Assembly: GCF_014836545.1 (NCBI RefSeq)
Contig: NZ_JACSQS010000017.1
Span: forward strand, 1 to 64,000
Source of the DNA: Stenotrophomonas lacuserhaii
GTDB lineage: Bacteria > Pseudomonadota > Gammaproteobacteria > Xanthomonadales > Xanthomonadaceae
Length of the DNA stretch: 64,000 nucleotides
Direction: 5' to 3'
Shown here piece by piece: positions 25,992 to 34,948 of this stretch (its first letter is position 1; the number at the start of each line of letters is the position of its first letter). Below the pieces are notes generated by a model, which ran no database searches, was not told the DNA's origin, and was given only the letters and a program-made list of their open reading frames with translations. The translations under genes were made by a program, and so were the position numbers.

Positions 25992-26892
25992 TAACTTTGG
26001 CTCCGGCCGGCGTTTGGTCGTCGGCCTCTGGTTCGGAATCGGCTAGGTCAACAGCCACGGTCGTCTTCGCGACGGCGTTGTCTTCGCTCTCGTTCACTGG
26101 CGCCGCGCGCGTGCCCGGCGCGGTGTCGGGGTGCCCGTTGTCGCTGGGCGAAGGTGCTTGCTCATCAGGGTCTACCGCGACGGGCGCGGCAGGGGATCGG
26201 GGTGCGGCATCGGCGCCTGCGGCGGCCGGGATGCCTGCTTCATCGGTGCCACCGGCGGCCGGGGCATCGTCATCATTGGCTGCTGCGTCCGGGCTGGCGG
26301 CCGCGGCGGGCTGCGGCGCATCGGGCTGGCCATCCGGACCCAGCGGCAGCTGCGGTTCCAGTTCAGCCAGGTCTTTCAGCTCGGACAGCGGCGGCAGTTC
26401 ATCCAGACGCTTGAGGCCGAAATAATCCAGGAAACCCTTGGTGGTGCCGAACAGTGCCGGCCTGCCGGGCACGTCGCGGTGGCCGATCACCCGGATCCAC
26501 TCACGTTCTTCCAGGGCCTGGATGATGTTGCTGCTCACCGCCACGCCACGTACCTGTTCGATCTCGCCACGGGTGATCGGCTGCCGGTAGGCGATCAGCG
26601 CCAGGGTTTCCAGCGTGGCGCGGGTGTAGCGCGTCTTGCGCTCGGTCCACAGCCGGCTGATATGCCCATGCACTTCGGCTGTGACCTGGTAACGGAAGCC
26701 GGAGGCCACCTCCACCAGTTCCACGCCACGCTCGCTGCAGGCCTCGCGCAGGGTTTCCAACGCGCGTTCCACGCTGCCTGCCGGCGCCGGCTCGTCTTCC
26801 GGGAACAGCTCCTTGAGCTGCACCAGGGTCAGCGGCTGCGGCGATGCCAGCAGTGCGCCTTCGACGATTCGGTTGATCAGCGGTTGATCCAT
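25984..26892 (-). CDS. scpB: Segregation and condensation protein ScpB with acidic tail
   Basis: Winged-helix partner of ScpA in the Smc condensin complex. The 302-residue protein has the ScpB core in residues 1-180 (INRIVEGALLASPQPL, TLETLALIAYRQPITRGEIEQVRGV, GRPALFGTTKGFLDYFGL). The last 110 or so residues are rich in A, P, D and G and look disordered; usual ScpB is nearer 200 residues. ATG 26892 is chosen; ATG 26937 would overlap scpA by 32 bases. Confidence 0.93.
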   Translation of the reverse strand: MDQPLINRIVEGALLASPQPLTLVQLKELFPEDEPAPAGSVERALETLREACSERGVELVEVASGFRYQVTAEVHGHISRLWTERKTRYTRATLETLALIAYRQPITRGEIEQVRGVAVSSNIIQALEEREWIRVIGHRDVPGRPALFGTTKGFLDYFGLKRLDELPPLSELKDLAELEPQLPLGPDGQPDAPQPAAAASPDAAANDDDAPAAGGTDEAGIPAAAGADAAPRSPAAPVAVDPDEQAPSPSDNGHPDTAPGTRAAPVNESEDNAVAKTTVAVDLADSEPEADDQTPAGAKVNE

Positions 26893-26905
26893 CGGCAATT
26901 CGCGC

Positions 26906-27811
26906 TCACTCGGTCGGGTTGGCTGCGTCGTTGTCATCGAATTCGCTGCTGAAAGACAGCGGCTCATTGGTGTTTCCCGCCGCCAGCGACTTGACGTAGA
27001 TCGCCGCCAGCGGGGCTTCCTGCACGATATCCAGCAGCTGTTCCTTGGCCAGTTCCAGCATTGCCAGGAAGGTGACCAGTACGCCGAGCTTTCCTTCTTC
27101 GGCGGTGAACAGCGATTCGAAACGGTAGAACACGCCTTCTTCCATGCGGCCCAGCAGGTCGCCCATGCGCTGGCGGACACTCAGGGCCTCGCGCTTGATC
27201 GCGTGCCCGGTGAACAGCTCGGCGCGCTTGAGCACGTCGTGCAGGGCCACCAGCATTTCCTTCAGTTCCACCGGCGGCGGCAGGCGGATCGCCGCGCGGT
27301 CGGGGACGAAGGCATGCACCACGGTGGTGTCGCGGTCCTGCCGGGGCAGGCTGTCGATATCCTCGGCGGCCTGCTTGAAACGTTCGTACTCCTGCAGCCG
27401 GCGGACCAGTTCGGCGCGAGGATCGGCTTCATCACCGTCCTCGCTGACCGGCCGCGGCAGCAGCATCCGCGACTTCACTTCGGCCAGGATCGCGGCCATC
27501 ACCAGGTATTCGGCGGCGAGCTCGAAACGCAGTTCGCGCATCACCGTGATGTATTCCACGTACTGCCGGGTGATCTCGGCGACGGGAATGTCCAGGACAT
27601 CCAGGTTCTGGCGGCGGATCAGGTACAGCAACAGGTCCAGCGGTCCCTCGAAGGCGTCGAGGATGACTTCCAGTGCATCCGGTGGGATGTACAGGTCCTG
27701 CGGGATCTGCAGGACCGGTTGTCCATGCACCACGGCCAGCGGCATCTCCTGCTGCTGTGGGGTGGGCGGCCGGATTGACGGGGTCGCGTCTAGCGCGGTT
27801 TCAGAGGTCAT
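26906..27811 (-). CDS. scpA: Segregation and condensation protein ScpA
   Basis: Kleisin subunit of the Smc-ScpAB condensin. A 301-residue protein with the family segment FEGPLDLLLYLIRRQNLDVLDIPVAEITRQYVEYI near 54-88 and AAEYLVMAAILAEVKSRMLLP. The C-terminal winged helix includes ILELAKEQ-like LAMLELAKEQLLDI. ATG 27811 is used; the TTG just before it is less likely. Operon with scpB and rluB, an order conserved in many bacteria. Confidence 0.94.
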   Translation of the reverse strand: MTSETALDATPSIRPPTPQQQEMPLAVVHGQPVLQIPQDLYIPPDALEVILDAFEGPLDLLLYLIRRQNLDVLDIPVAEITRQYVEYITVMRELRFELAAEYLVMAAILAEVKSRMLLPRPVSEDGDEADPRAELVRRLQEYERFKQAAEDIDSLPRQDRDTTVVHAFVPDRAAIRLPPPVELKEMLVALHDVLKRAELFTGHAIKREALSVRQRMGDLLGRMEEGVFYRFESLFTAEEGKLGVLVTFLAMLELAKEQLLDIVQEAPLAAIYVKSLAAGNTNEPLSFSSEFDDNDAANPTE

Positions 27812-28180
27812 CAAAGGACATCAGGATTGCAACGGACCGGTCGCGGCACCGGCCATTCCCTTCAGGCAACTGCCTGACAGGCCATGGCGGAAACCAGGAC
27901 ACGCCGGAATCGGCGCGATTCCACACATCAATAAAGCAGGACGCACCGCACTGGCGGCAGCGACGAAACTACGGGGAGGTCGTCTACGCGGTCTGGTCGG
28001 GGGCAGCGGTTCGATCATCGGTGGCCTGCGGGGCCATGGGACCGACGGGACGCTGCGTCCAGTCACGTGCAATGCAAACAGGTTACGGCTTTGCAGTGCC
28101 GGTGTCCAGTCAGGCGCAGCGCAGGCCCGGGCAGCCGCTAGAATCAGCGCCAGTTCCCGCAGGACAACAGGAGACAATCG
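27812..28180. other. 369-base divergent intergenic region scpA / yciI
   Basis: No convincing gene or RNA. Small inverted repeats (CAGGCA-AC-TGCCTG and CCGGT..ACCGG) lie near the scpA end. TAGAAT at 28139-28144 is a possible -10 box for yciI, without a clear -35. An open minus-strand frame that crosses into yciI has no supporting signal. Confidence 0.5.
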
Positions 28181-28480
28181 ATGTGGTACGTAATTGAAGG
28201 CTATGACGGCCAGGACGTGCTCGCGGCCCGGATCGCGGCCCGCCCGACCCACCTGGCACGGCTGCAGGCGCTGCAGGAGCAGGGCAGGTTGCTGCTGGCC
28301 GGACCGTGCCCGGCGATCGACAGCGAGGATCCGGGTCCGGCGGGTTTCAGCGGCAGCGTGGTGATCGCCGGGTTCGATTCGCTGGCCGCCGCCCGCGAGT
28401 GGGCCGATGCCGACCCGTACGTGGCGGCCGGTGTCTACGTGCGCACCGAGGTGCGTCCGTTCCGCAAGGTGCTGCCGTGA
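28181..28480 (+). CDS. yciI: YciI family protein
   Basis: A 99-residue small dimeric alpha/beta-barrel protein. The pattern [41 protein letters not shown] with the conserved His and D/S pair ([23 protein letters not shown]) is typical. The biochemical role of the family is mostly unknown; septation and dechlorination-like activities have been proposed. It overlaps the bolA-like gene (GTGA). Confidence 0.92.
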   Translation: MWYVIEGYDGQDVLAARIAARPTHLARLQALQEQGRLLLAGPCPAIDSEDPGPAGFSGSVVIAGFDSLAAAREWADADPYVAAGVYVRTEVRPFRKVLP

Positions 28481-28755
28481 GCAATGCGGAGCGGATCGAA
28501 CGAATTCGTGATGCGCTGCAGCATTCGCTGGCCCCCGTGCAGTTGCAGATAGAAGACGACAGCCACCGTCATGCCGGGCATGCGGGGGCGCGCGACGGGC
28601 GCGGCCATTTCAACGTCAGGGTGGTCAGCGAGGCGTTCGCCGGTTTGGGTCAGTTGGCCCGACATCGCGCCATTTACGCCGCACTTGGCGACATGATGCA
28701 GACCGATATCCATGCGCTGTCGATCCAGGCACAGACCCCGGCCGAGGCTGGCTGA
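28477..28755 (+). CDS. BolA family protein
   Basis: A 92-residue protein starting at GTG 28477. It has the BolA fold pattern: [70 protein letters not shown]. The histidines in the DDSHRHAGH loop and the RHR helix are those used for Fe-S binding with monothiol glutaredoxins. It is translationally coupled to yciI. Confidence 0.93.
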   Translation: MSNAERIERIRDALQHSLAPVQLQIEDDSHRHAGHAGARDGRGHFNVRVVSEAFAGLGQLARHRAIYAALGDMMQTDIHALSIQAQTPAEAG

Positions 28756-28860
28756 CCCGGTGTCCCCTCCTGTCCTGTGACGTCCCGGGGACGTCCCGCC
28801 ACGGACAGCGGGCGGACGCCCCACGACCTATAGGACTAACGAAGTGTTTACATCGGACAT

Positions 28861-28874
28861 TGGAAACGCTTACA
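28861..28874. promoter_or_regulatory. LacI-family operator upstream of the lacI-type gene
   Basis: TGGAAACGCTTACA fits the pseudo-palindromic LacI/GalR consensus TGNAANCGNTNNCA centred on CG, 44 bases before the regulator start. It differs at only three positions from the site at 33277-33290. Likely autoregulation. Confidence 0.7.
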
Positions 28875-28917
28875 TTCCGCGCCAAGCCGTAAGGCTGGAG
28901 TCGTGGAGGGCGACTTT

Positions 28918-29967
28918 GTGAACAAGGCAGCGATCACCATCAAGGATGTTGCGCGGGAAGCCAAGGTCTCCGTGGCCACGGTTTCGCGCGCGCTCAATGG
29001 ACACGAAAATGTCGCCGAGCCGGTTCGCCAGCTGGTGCTGGAGGTGGCTGCGCGCCTGCGCTACACCCCGCACGCCGCCGCCCGCAGCCTGAGCAGCCGG
29101 CGCACCAATACCGTCGGGGTGGTGCTGCCTGATCTGTATGGCGAGTTCTTCTCCGAACTGATGCGCGGCATCGACCAGATCGCCCGCATCCGCCGCCAGC
29201 ACCTGCTGGTGTCCAGTTACCACGGTGACCAGGAACAGCAGGGCGCTGCCCTGCGGGCCATGCGCGGCCGCGTCGACGGCCTGCTGGTGCTGTCCCCGTA
29301 TGCGGAAAGCCCGGGTTTCCTGACCGACAACCTGCCGCAGTCGCTGCCCACGGTACTGATCAATACCTATCTGCCCGACCAGGACCATCCTGTGTTGAGC
29401 ATCGATGACCACGCCGGTGCGGTGGCGATGACCCGCCACCTGCTCGACGTCGGCCACCGCCGCATTGCCTTCATTTCAGGCCCGGACTCCAACTACGATG
29501 CGCGCGAACGCCTGCGGGGCTTCCGCGATGCGCTGGCTGCCTTTGGCAGCGATGCGCAGGGCATCGAGCTGCCCGGCGATTTCGACGAAGCTTCCGGCCA
29601 TCGCGCCGGTCAGGAGTTGCTGGCAGCTGGAACGCTGCCCGATGCGGTATTCGCGGCCAACGACATGATGGCGCTGGGCTGTCTGTATGCGTTTGCCCAG
29701 GCCGGACTGAAGGTTCCCGATGACGTGGCCCTGGCCGGTTTCGATGACATTCCGCTGGCCCGTTTCGTTCACCCGTCGTTGACGACGATGCAGGTGAGTA
29801 TCGCCGAACTCGGTGACATGGCGATGACGCGCCTGATGCAGTTGATGGATTCAAAAAGCACGGAAGGCGCGGGTGACAAGCAGACGCTTGTGCCGAAGCT
29901 GATCGTGCGTGATTCAAGCAAGAGTGTTGCCCGCAGGACCCAAACCCACACGCCATCCGGCCGTTGA
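28918..29967 (+). CDS. LacI-family transcriptional regulator of the glucan/sugar locus
   Basis: A 349-residue regulator: N-terminal helix-turn-helix and hinge (ITIKDVAREAKVSVATVSRALNGHENV, ARSLSSRRTNTVGVVLP), then a periplasmic-binding-type ligand domain ending GFDDIPLARFVHPSLTTMQ. GTG 28918 is chosen because GGAGGG lies seven bases ahead; GTG 28903 would add MEGDF. It heads the cluster of TonB receptor, glycosidases and ABC importer, and a matching operator sits just upstream, so it probably represses these genes until a sugar inducer binds. Confidence 0.93.
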   Translation: MNKAAITIKDVAREAKVSVATVSRALNGHENVAEPVRQLVLEVAARLRYTPHAAARSLSSRRTNTVGVVLPDLYGEFFSELMRGIDQIARIRRQHLLVSSYHGDQEQQGAALRAMRGRVDGLLVLSPYAESPGFLTDNLPQSLPTVLINTYLPDQDHPVLSIDDHAGAVAMTRHLLDVGHRRIAFISGPDSNYDARERLRGFRDALAAFGSDAQGIELPGDFDEASGHRAGQELLAAGTLPDAVFAANDMMALGCLYAFAQAGLKVPDDVALAGFDDIPLARFVHPSLTTMQVSIAELGDMAMTRLMQLMDSKSTEGAGDKQTLVPKLIVRDSSKSVARRTQTHTPSGR

Positions 29968-30043
29968 AGCCAGAGGCGATTCCATTTTTTGTTTGACATG
30001 AAAGGGGCGGCCATCGCGGTCGCCACCACCCCCGGAGATTTTC

Positions 30044-33000
30044 ATGACGCAGTTCAATCACCATCGTCGGATGCCGGCTCGCCGTCTGTTGACGTGCGCC
30101 CTGGTCAGCTGCCTGGCCATCGCTGCAGCACCGGACGTGATGGCCCAGTCGGCCAACGCGAGCCTGCGCGGCAACGTCGCTTCGGCCCAGGCCGGCAGCG
30201 AAGTGGTCGCCACCAACGTCGCCACCGGTTCGGTGCGACGTTCCACCGTGCGCGCCGATGGCAGCTATTCGCTGCAGGGCCTCGACCCGGGCACCTACAA
30301 CGTGGTGGCCAATGGCCAGACCCAGAAGGTCACTGTGACCGTGGCTTCGGCCGCCACGCTGAACTTCTCCGGTGAAGCCGCCGCCCCGGCCGCTGCCGGC
30401 GATGCCAAGAACCTGGACACCGTCACTGTCGTCGCTCCGACCCTGCTGCAGGAAGTGCGTACGTCGGAAGTTGGCAAGACCGTCAGCCTGCAGCAGATCC
30501 AGACCACGCCGCAGGTGTCGCGCAACTTCCTGGAGTTCGCCGATGCCGTGCCGGGCCTGATCTTCACCCGTGACGCCAAGGGCAACACCTCGCTGCGCGG
30601 CGGTGCGACCAACGCCGACGGCACCAACGTGTACATCGACGGCGTGGGCCAGAAGAGCTACGTCAAGGGCGGCGGCGTGGCCGGCCAGTCCGGCAGCGCC
30701 GGCAACCCGTTCCCGCAGCTGGCGATCGGCGAATACAAGGTCATCAGCGGCAACTACAAGGCCGAGTACGGCCAGGTCTCCAGCGCCGCGGTGACTGCGG
30801 CGACCAAGTCCGGTACCAACGAGTTCAAGGGTGAAACCTTCTACCGTTACACCAACGAAGACATGCGTGCCAAGACCCCGGCCGAGCGCCAGGCCGGCCA
30901 GGACAAGATGGCCTCGGCCGAGAAGGAATACGGCTTCGCGCTCGGCGGTCCGATCATCCAGGACAAGGCGCACTTCTTCGTGACCTACGAAGCCAAGCGC
31001 TTCGACCTGCCGGTCACCATCGCACCGGACGGCGCGGTCGGCGGTGCGGCCAGCCTGCTGCCGGCCGATGCCGCCGCCGGCCTCGGCCCGGCCAGCCAGC
31101 CGTTCGAGCAGGACCTGATCTTCGCCAAGATCGACTTCGAGCCGACCGACAACGATCGCATCGAGCTGACCTTCCAGGACCGCGACGAGACCCAGCAGCA
31201 GTTCAGCGGCCAGACCGCACCGGAAGCGGGCCGTGAAGTGGTCAACACCGACCGTCGTTACGCCCTGCGCTGGAACCACAGCGGCGAGCGTTACTACAAC
31301 GAAGTGCTGCTCACCCACGAAGATTCGTTCAACAACCCGACCCCGCTGACCCTGGCCAACGGCATCACCTACACCGCACCGGACGGCACCGAAGACCGCA
31401 CCGTGGTGAAGGTCGGTGGCGCCTCGGCACTGGATTCGCAGGTGAAGGGCCAGAAGGGCTGGTCGATCGAAGACAACCTGACGCTGGACGGCCTGCAGTG
31501 GGCCGGCGACCACACCGTCAAGATGGGCGTGAAGTACAAGGAAATCGACCTGTACGCATCCGATGCGGCGCAGATCAACCCGACCTTCACCTACAGCCTG
31601 GGCGATGCGGACTTCCCCGATTCCATTCCGTACAAGGCGCAGTTCGTCAAGCCGGTGACCGGCGTGTCGGGCGTGTCCGGCGAAGTGCGCTCCAAGTCCA
31701 AGCAGATCGGCCTGTTCATCCAGGACGACTGGCAGGTCAACGACCACCTGCAGCTCAACCTCGGCCTGCGTTGGGACTACGAAAAGACCCCGTCCTACCT
31801 GGACTTCGTGACGCCGCGGGAAGTGGTCGACGCCATCTACTCGCAGGATCCGCGCGCTGCCGCTGGCCAGACCTACGCCGATTCGCTGGCGCTGGGCGGG
31901 CTGGACATCAGCGATTACATCAGCACCGGCAAGAACCGCAAGGCGTTCAAGGATGCCTGGCAGCCGCGCCTGGGCTTCTCGTATGACATCAACGCCGACG
32001 AGCAGCACGTGATCCACGGTGGTGCGGGCCGTTCCTACGATCGCGACCTGTTCGACAACCTGCAGCTGGAAACCACCAAGCTGGCCCTGCCGCAGCCGAC
32101 CATCTACTTCCGCAACCCGGCCACCGGCAGCTGCATCAACGGCCAGGCCGCCTGCTATGACTGGAACCCGAACCTGCTCAACGGCATCGGCAACCTGCAG
32201 ACGCTGGTCGGTTCGACCAGCAATGCCGGTCTGGAAGTGGACCTGCTGAACAACAACCTCAAGGCCCCGTACTCCGATCAGTTCAGCCTGGGCATGAGCA
32301 ACCAGGTCGGTGAATGGCTGACCGATGCCACCATCGCCCGCACCCTGAGCTATGACGGCTTCGCCTTCACCCTGGGCAACCGCTACCCGACCGGCCAGTT
32401 CTTCGATGACCCGCAGCTGTGCGGCGGTTCCGCGCCGGGCCTGAGCCAGGCCTGGAGCTGCAACGTGCCGGGCTTCGGCAGCCTGATCATCGGCCAGCAG
32501 GGCATCAAGACCCGTGCGACCCAGGTCCTGCTGTCGGCGCAGAAGCCGTTCACCAAGGAAAGCGGCTGGGGCACCTCGGTCGCCTACACCTGGACCACCG
32601 CGCGCCACAACCGCGACATCAACGAGAAGTACGCCTTCGACCGCGGCCTGATCGAGGATTACCCGACCATCCGCTCCAACGGCGCACCGCGCCACCGCCT
32701 GGTGGTCACCGGTTCGTATGCGGGCTTCTGGGGCATCACCTTCGGCGGCAAGGTCACCCTGGCCACGCCGACCGCGGTGAACGACTGGTACAACGTGCTG
32801 CAGGCCAGCGGTTACAACCTGCCGACGCCGGGAGCCGCAGTGCCCAACGGCAACGGCAAGTTCCTGCTGGGTGGCAAGATCTTCGGCTACCGTTCGGTCG
32901 ATCTGCAGGCGACGAAGACGTTCAAGATGGCGCACGACACCGAGCTGTACGCTCGCATCGACATCATCAACGTGTTCAACTTCGACAACTTCTCCACCTA

Positions 33001-33106
33001 CAACTACACCAAGCCCGATGGCAAGCTGCTGGCCAGCTACAACGAGACCGGCGAAATCATCGGTACGCCGCGCCAGGTGAAGGCGGAGGTCGGCTTCCGG
33101 TTCTGA
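30044..33106 (+). CDS. Oar-like TonB-dependent outer-membrane receptor
   Basis: A 1020-residue outer-membrane protein: signal peptide (to about residue 35), carboxypeptidase-regulatory-like beta domain (about 36-110), plug (about 125-270, with SLRGGATNADGTNVYIDGVGQ) and a large 22-strand-type barrel ending in F (VGFRF). It should take up a large oligosaccharide using TonB energy. TTGACA at 29993-29998 could be a -35 box, without a clear -10. The regulator lies upstream and glycosidase/ABC genes downstream, as in carbohydrate-utilisation loci of xanthomonads. No substrate can be read from the sequence. Confidence 0.92.
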   Translation: MTQFNHHRRMPARRLLTCALVSCLAIAAAPDVMAQSANASLRGNVASAQAGSEVVATNVATGSVRRSTVRADGSYSLQGLDPGTYNVVANGQTQKVTVTVASAATLNFSGEAAAPAAAGDAKNLDTVTVVAPTLLQEVRTSEVGKTVSLQQIQTTPQVSRNFLEFADAVPGLIFTRDAKGNTSLRGGATNADGTNVYIDGVGQKSYVKGGGVAGQSGSAGNPFPQLAIGEYKVISGNYKAEYGQVSSAAVTAATKSGTNEFKGETFYRYTNEDMRAKTPAERQAGQDKMASAEKEYGFALGGPIIQDKAHFFVTYEAKRFDLPVTIAPDGAVGGAASLLPADAAAGLGPASQPFEQDLIFAKIDFEPTDNDRIELTFQDRDETQQQFSGQTAPEAGREVVNTDRRYALRWNHSGERYYNEVLLTHEDSFNNPTPLTLANGITYTAPDGTEDRTVVKVGGASALDSQVKGQKGWSIEDNLTLDGLQWAGDHTVKMGVKYKEIDLYASDAAQINPTFTYSLGDADFPDSIPYKAQFVKPVTGVSGVSGEVRSKSKQIGLFIQDDWQVNDHLQLNLGLRWDYEKTPSYLDFVTPREVVDAIYSQDPRAAAGQTYADSLALGGLDISDYISTGKNRKAFKDAWQPRLGFSYDINADEQHVIHGGAGRSYDRDLFDNLQLETTKLALPQPTIYFRNPATGSCINGQAACYDWNPNLLNGIGNLQTLVGSTSNAGLEVDLLNNNLKAPYSDQFSLGMSNQVGEWLTDATIARTLSYDGFAFTLGNRYPTGQFFDDPQLCGGSAPGLSQAWSCNVPGFGSLIIGQQGIKTRATQVLLSAQKPFTKESGWGTSVAYTWTTARHNRDINEKYAFDRGLIEDYPTIRSNGAPRHRLVVTGSYAGFWGITFGGKVTLATPTAVNDWYNVLQASGYNLPTPGAAVPNGNGKFLLGGKIFGYRSVDLQATKTFKMAHDTELYARIDIINVFNFDNFSTYNYTKPDGKLLASYNETGEIIGTPRQVKAEVGFRF

Positions 33107-33129
33107 TCCGGAACGCCTGATGCACGACG

Positions 33130-33230
33130 CGGTACCGCCTCCGGGCGGTACCGTGGGAAGCAATGGCGGGTCTTCGGACCCGTCCATTGCCCAGCCCACT
33201 GCCCTGGAGGGGGCAGTGGGCTGGGCAATG
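33130..33230 (+). promoter_or_regulatory. Three consecutive hairpins after the TonB receptor gene; last two overlap
   Basis: 33130-33153: ten-pair stem with GGTACCGCC/GGCGGTACC. 33161-33189: CAATGG-CGGGTC stem with TTCG loop and one bulge. 33185-33230: a perfect 20-base inverted repeat (arms 33185-33204 and 33211-33230) with a six-base loop. Bases 33185-33189 are used by both of the last two, so they exclude each other. No T-run follows directly; eight T lie at 33258-33265. Confidence 0.8.
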
Positions 33231-33276
33231 ACCGTCGGCGTCGAACCACTACGGTGGTTTTTTTTCGAGACGCGTT

Positions 33277-33290
33277 TGTAAACGATTTCA
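33277..33290. promoter_or_regulatory. LacI-family operator upstream of the glycosidase/ABC genes
   Basis: TGTAAACGATTTCA fits TGNAANCGNTNNCA and shares 11 of 14 positions with the site before the regulator. It lies 54 bases before the ATG of the glucoamylase-domain gene and after the hairpin array, so a separately regulated promoter is likely here. Confidence 0.7.
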
Positions 33291-33343
33291 GGTCATTGGA
33301 CGTTATGCTCTCCATTCTTGAACAGCACAAAAGGAAGGGGCCG

Positions 33344-34948
33344 ATGCGGGTTAGCCACCTGTTGACCATCGCCGCGATCACCTTGGCCGCCGCCGGCTGC
33401 AAGCCGCAGGCCGCGCCCGAGCCGGCCAAGCCGGCCCCGCAGGTGATCCTGGTCGAAGCCGACCTGCCGCCGCGTCCGATGAAGCCGGATCTGCCGCCGC
33501 TGTTCGACGACATCGAACGCCGCACCTTCCAGTTTTTCTGGGACACCAGCAATGAGATCAACGGACTGACCCCGGACCGCTATCCCTCGCGGCCGTTTGC
33601 CAGCATCGCCTCGGTCGGCTTTGCGCTGACCGCTTATCCGATCGGCATCGAGAACGGGTGGGTCAGCCGCAACCAGGCGGTGGATCGCACCCTGACCACG
33701 CTGCGTTTCCTGCGCGATGTGCCGATGGGCCCGCAGCGCACCGGCAAGGGCGGTTACAAGGGCTTCTATTACCACTTCCTGGACATGCAGGAAGGCCACC
33801 GCTACGACAGCTGGGTGGAACTGTCTTCGGTGGATACCGCGCTGCTGATGATGGGCGTGCTGTTCGCGCAGTCGTACTATGACGGCGGCGATTCGCGCGA
33901 GAAGGAAATCCGGGACATCGCCGAAACCCTGTACAAGCGCGTGGACTGGCCGTGGCTGCAGGAGCGTTCGCCGCTGATCTCGATGGGCTGGTTCCCGGAA
34001 AGCGGCACCATCGAACACGACTGGATGGGCTACAACGAGGCGATGATCGTCTACATCCTGGCGCTCGGTTCGCCGACTCATCCGGTCAGCCCGGATGCCT
34101 GGACGGTATGGACGCGTACCTACGACAACGACTGGGGCGTCTACCAGGGCCAGGAATACCTGTCCTTCGGCCCGCTGTTCGGCCATCAGTACAGCCATGT
34201 CTGGATCGACTTCCGCGATATCCAGGACGCCTACATGCGCGAACGCGGCAGCACGTATTTCCTCAACAGCCGTTCGGCTGCGCTGGCCCAGCGCGAGTAT
34301 GCGATCAGCAACCCGATGAACTGGAAGGAATACGGCCAGAACGTCTGGGGCCTGACCGCCAGCGACGGGCCGCAGAACACCACCCAGGAATACCGTGGCG
34401 AGCAGCGCCAGTTCCGCCATTACTCTTCGCGCGGCGCCGGCCTTCGCGAGAATTTCGACGACGGCACCATCGCCCCGACCGCGGCCATTTCCTCCATCGT
34501 GTTCGCCCCGGAAGAAGTGATCCCGGCGACGCAGGAGATGCACAAGCGCTTCGGTGATTACATCTATTCCAGCTACGGCTTCCTGGATTCGTTCAACCCG
34601 AGTTTCAACTACGACATCCCGATCAAGACCGGGCGCATGGTGCCTGATCGCGGCTGGGTGGCGAGTGACTACATCGGCATCGACCAGGGCCCGATCCTGA
34701 CCATGATCGCCAACTACCGCAATGATTTCGTGTGGGAGGTGATGAAGAAGAACCCGCACATCCGCAAGGGGCTGGAGCGCGCTGGTTTCAGTGGCGGCTG
34801 GCTGACCCCGGAAGGCGAGCAGCAGCCGCTGCAGCTGGAAAAAGACGAGAAGGCCGCCGACGCACGCGCGGTCGGCATTGCAGAATCACGCGCCGCCGCG
34901 GCACAGGAACAGAAGAATGCATCGCGCAACAACAACCCGGGCAAGTAA
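33344..34948 (+). CDS. Glucoamylase-domain (PF10091-type) lipoprotein, possible endo-beta-1,2-glucanase (GH144-like)
   Basis: A 534-residue exported lipoprotein (lipobox ending AAGC at about residue 19). The body is an (alpha/alpha)6-type domain: FFWDTSNEINGLTPDRYPSRPFASIASVGFALTAYPIG, then SSVDTALLMMGVLFAQSYYDG and GWFPESGTIEHDWMGYNEAMIVYILALGSPTHP. This fits the glycoamylase domain; endo-beta-1,2-glucanases of GH144 belong to that group, but other glucan specificities are possible. ATG 33344 follows AAGGAAGGGG. The end overlaps the binding-protein gene by 32 bases. Confidence 0.85.
   Translation: MRVSHLLTIAAITLAAAGCKPQAAPEPAKPAPQVILVEADLPPRPMKPDLPPLFDDIERRTFQFFWDTSNEINGLTPDRYPSRPFASIASVGFALTAYPIGIENGWVSRNQAVDRTLTTLRFLRDVPMGPQRTGKGGYKGFYYHFLDMQEGHRYDSWVELSSVDTALLMMGVLFAQSYYDGGDSREKEIRDIAETLYKRVDWPWLQERSPLISMGWFPESGTIEHDWMGYNEAMIVYILALGSPTHPVSPDAWTVWTRTYDNDWGVYQGQEYLSFGPLFGHQYSHVWIDFRDIQDAYMRERGSTYFLNSRSAALAQREYAISNPMNWKEYGQNVWGLTASDGPQNTTQEYRGEQRQFRHYSSRGAGLRENFDDGTIAPTAAISSIVFAPEEVIPATQEMHKRFGDYIYSSYGFLDSFNPSFNYDIPIKTGRMVPDRGWVASDYIGIDQGPILTMIANYRNDFVWEVMKKNPHIRKGLERAGFSGGWLTPEGEQQPLQLEKDEKAADARAVGIAESRAAAAQEQKNASRNNNPGK

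Noticed and set aside
27821-28252. Minus-strand open frame in the scpA-yciI gap
   Set aside because: Overlaps yciI, has no ribosome binding site and no recognisable pattern.
28779-28795. GACGTCCC-G-GGGACGTC near-palindrome between bolA-like and lacI-type genes as an operator or terminator
   Set aside because: No T-run and no known consensus; kept only as a note, since the LacI operator 66 bases on explains regulation better.
29471-33199. Very long minus-strand open frame (1242 codons) opposite the lacI and TonB receptor genes
   Set aside because: Shadow of high-GC coding sequence; no start signal, protein looks compositionally random, and the plus strand encodes a clear receptor.
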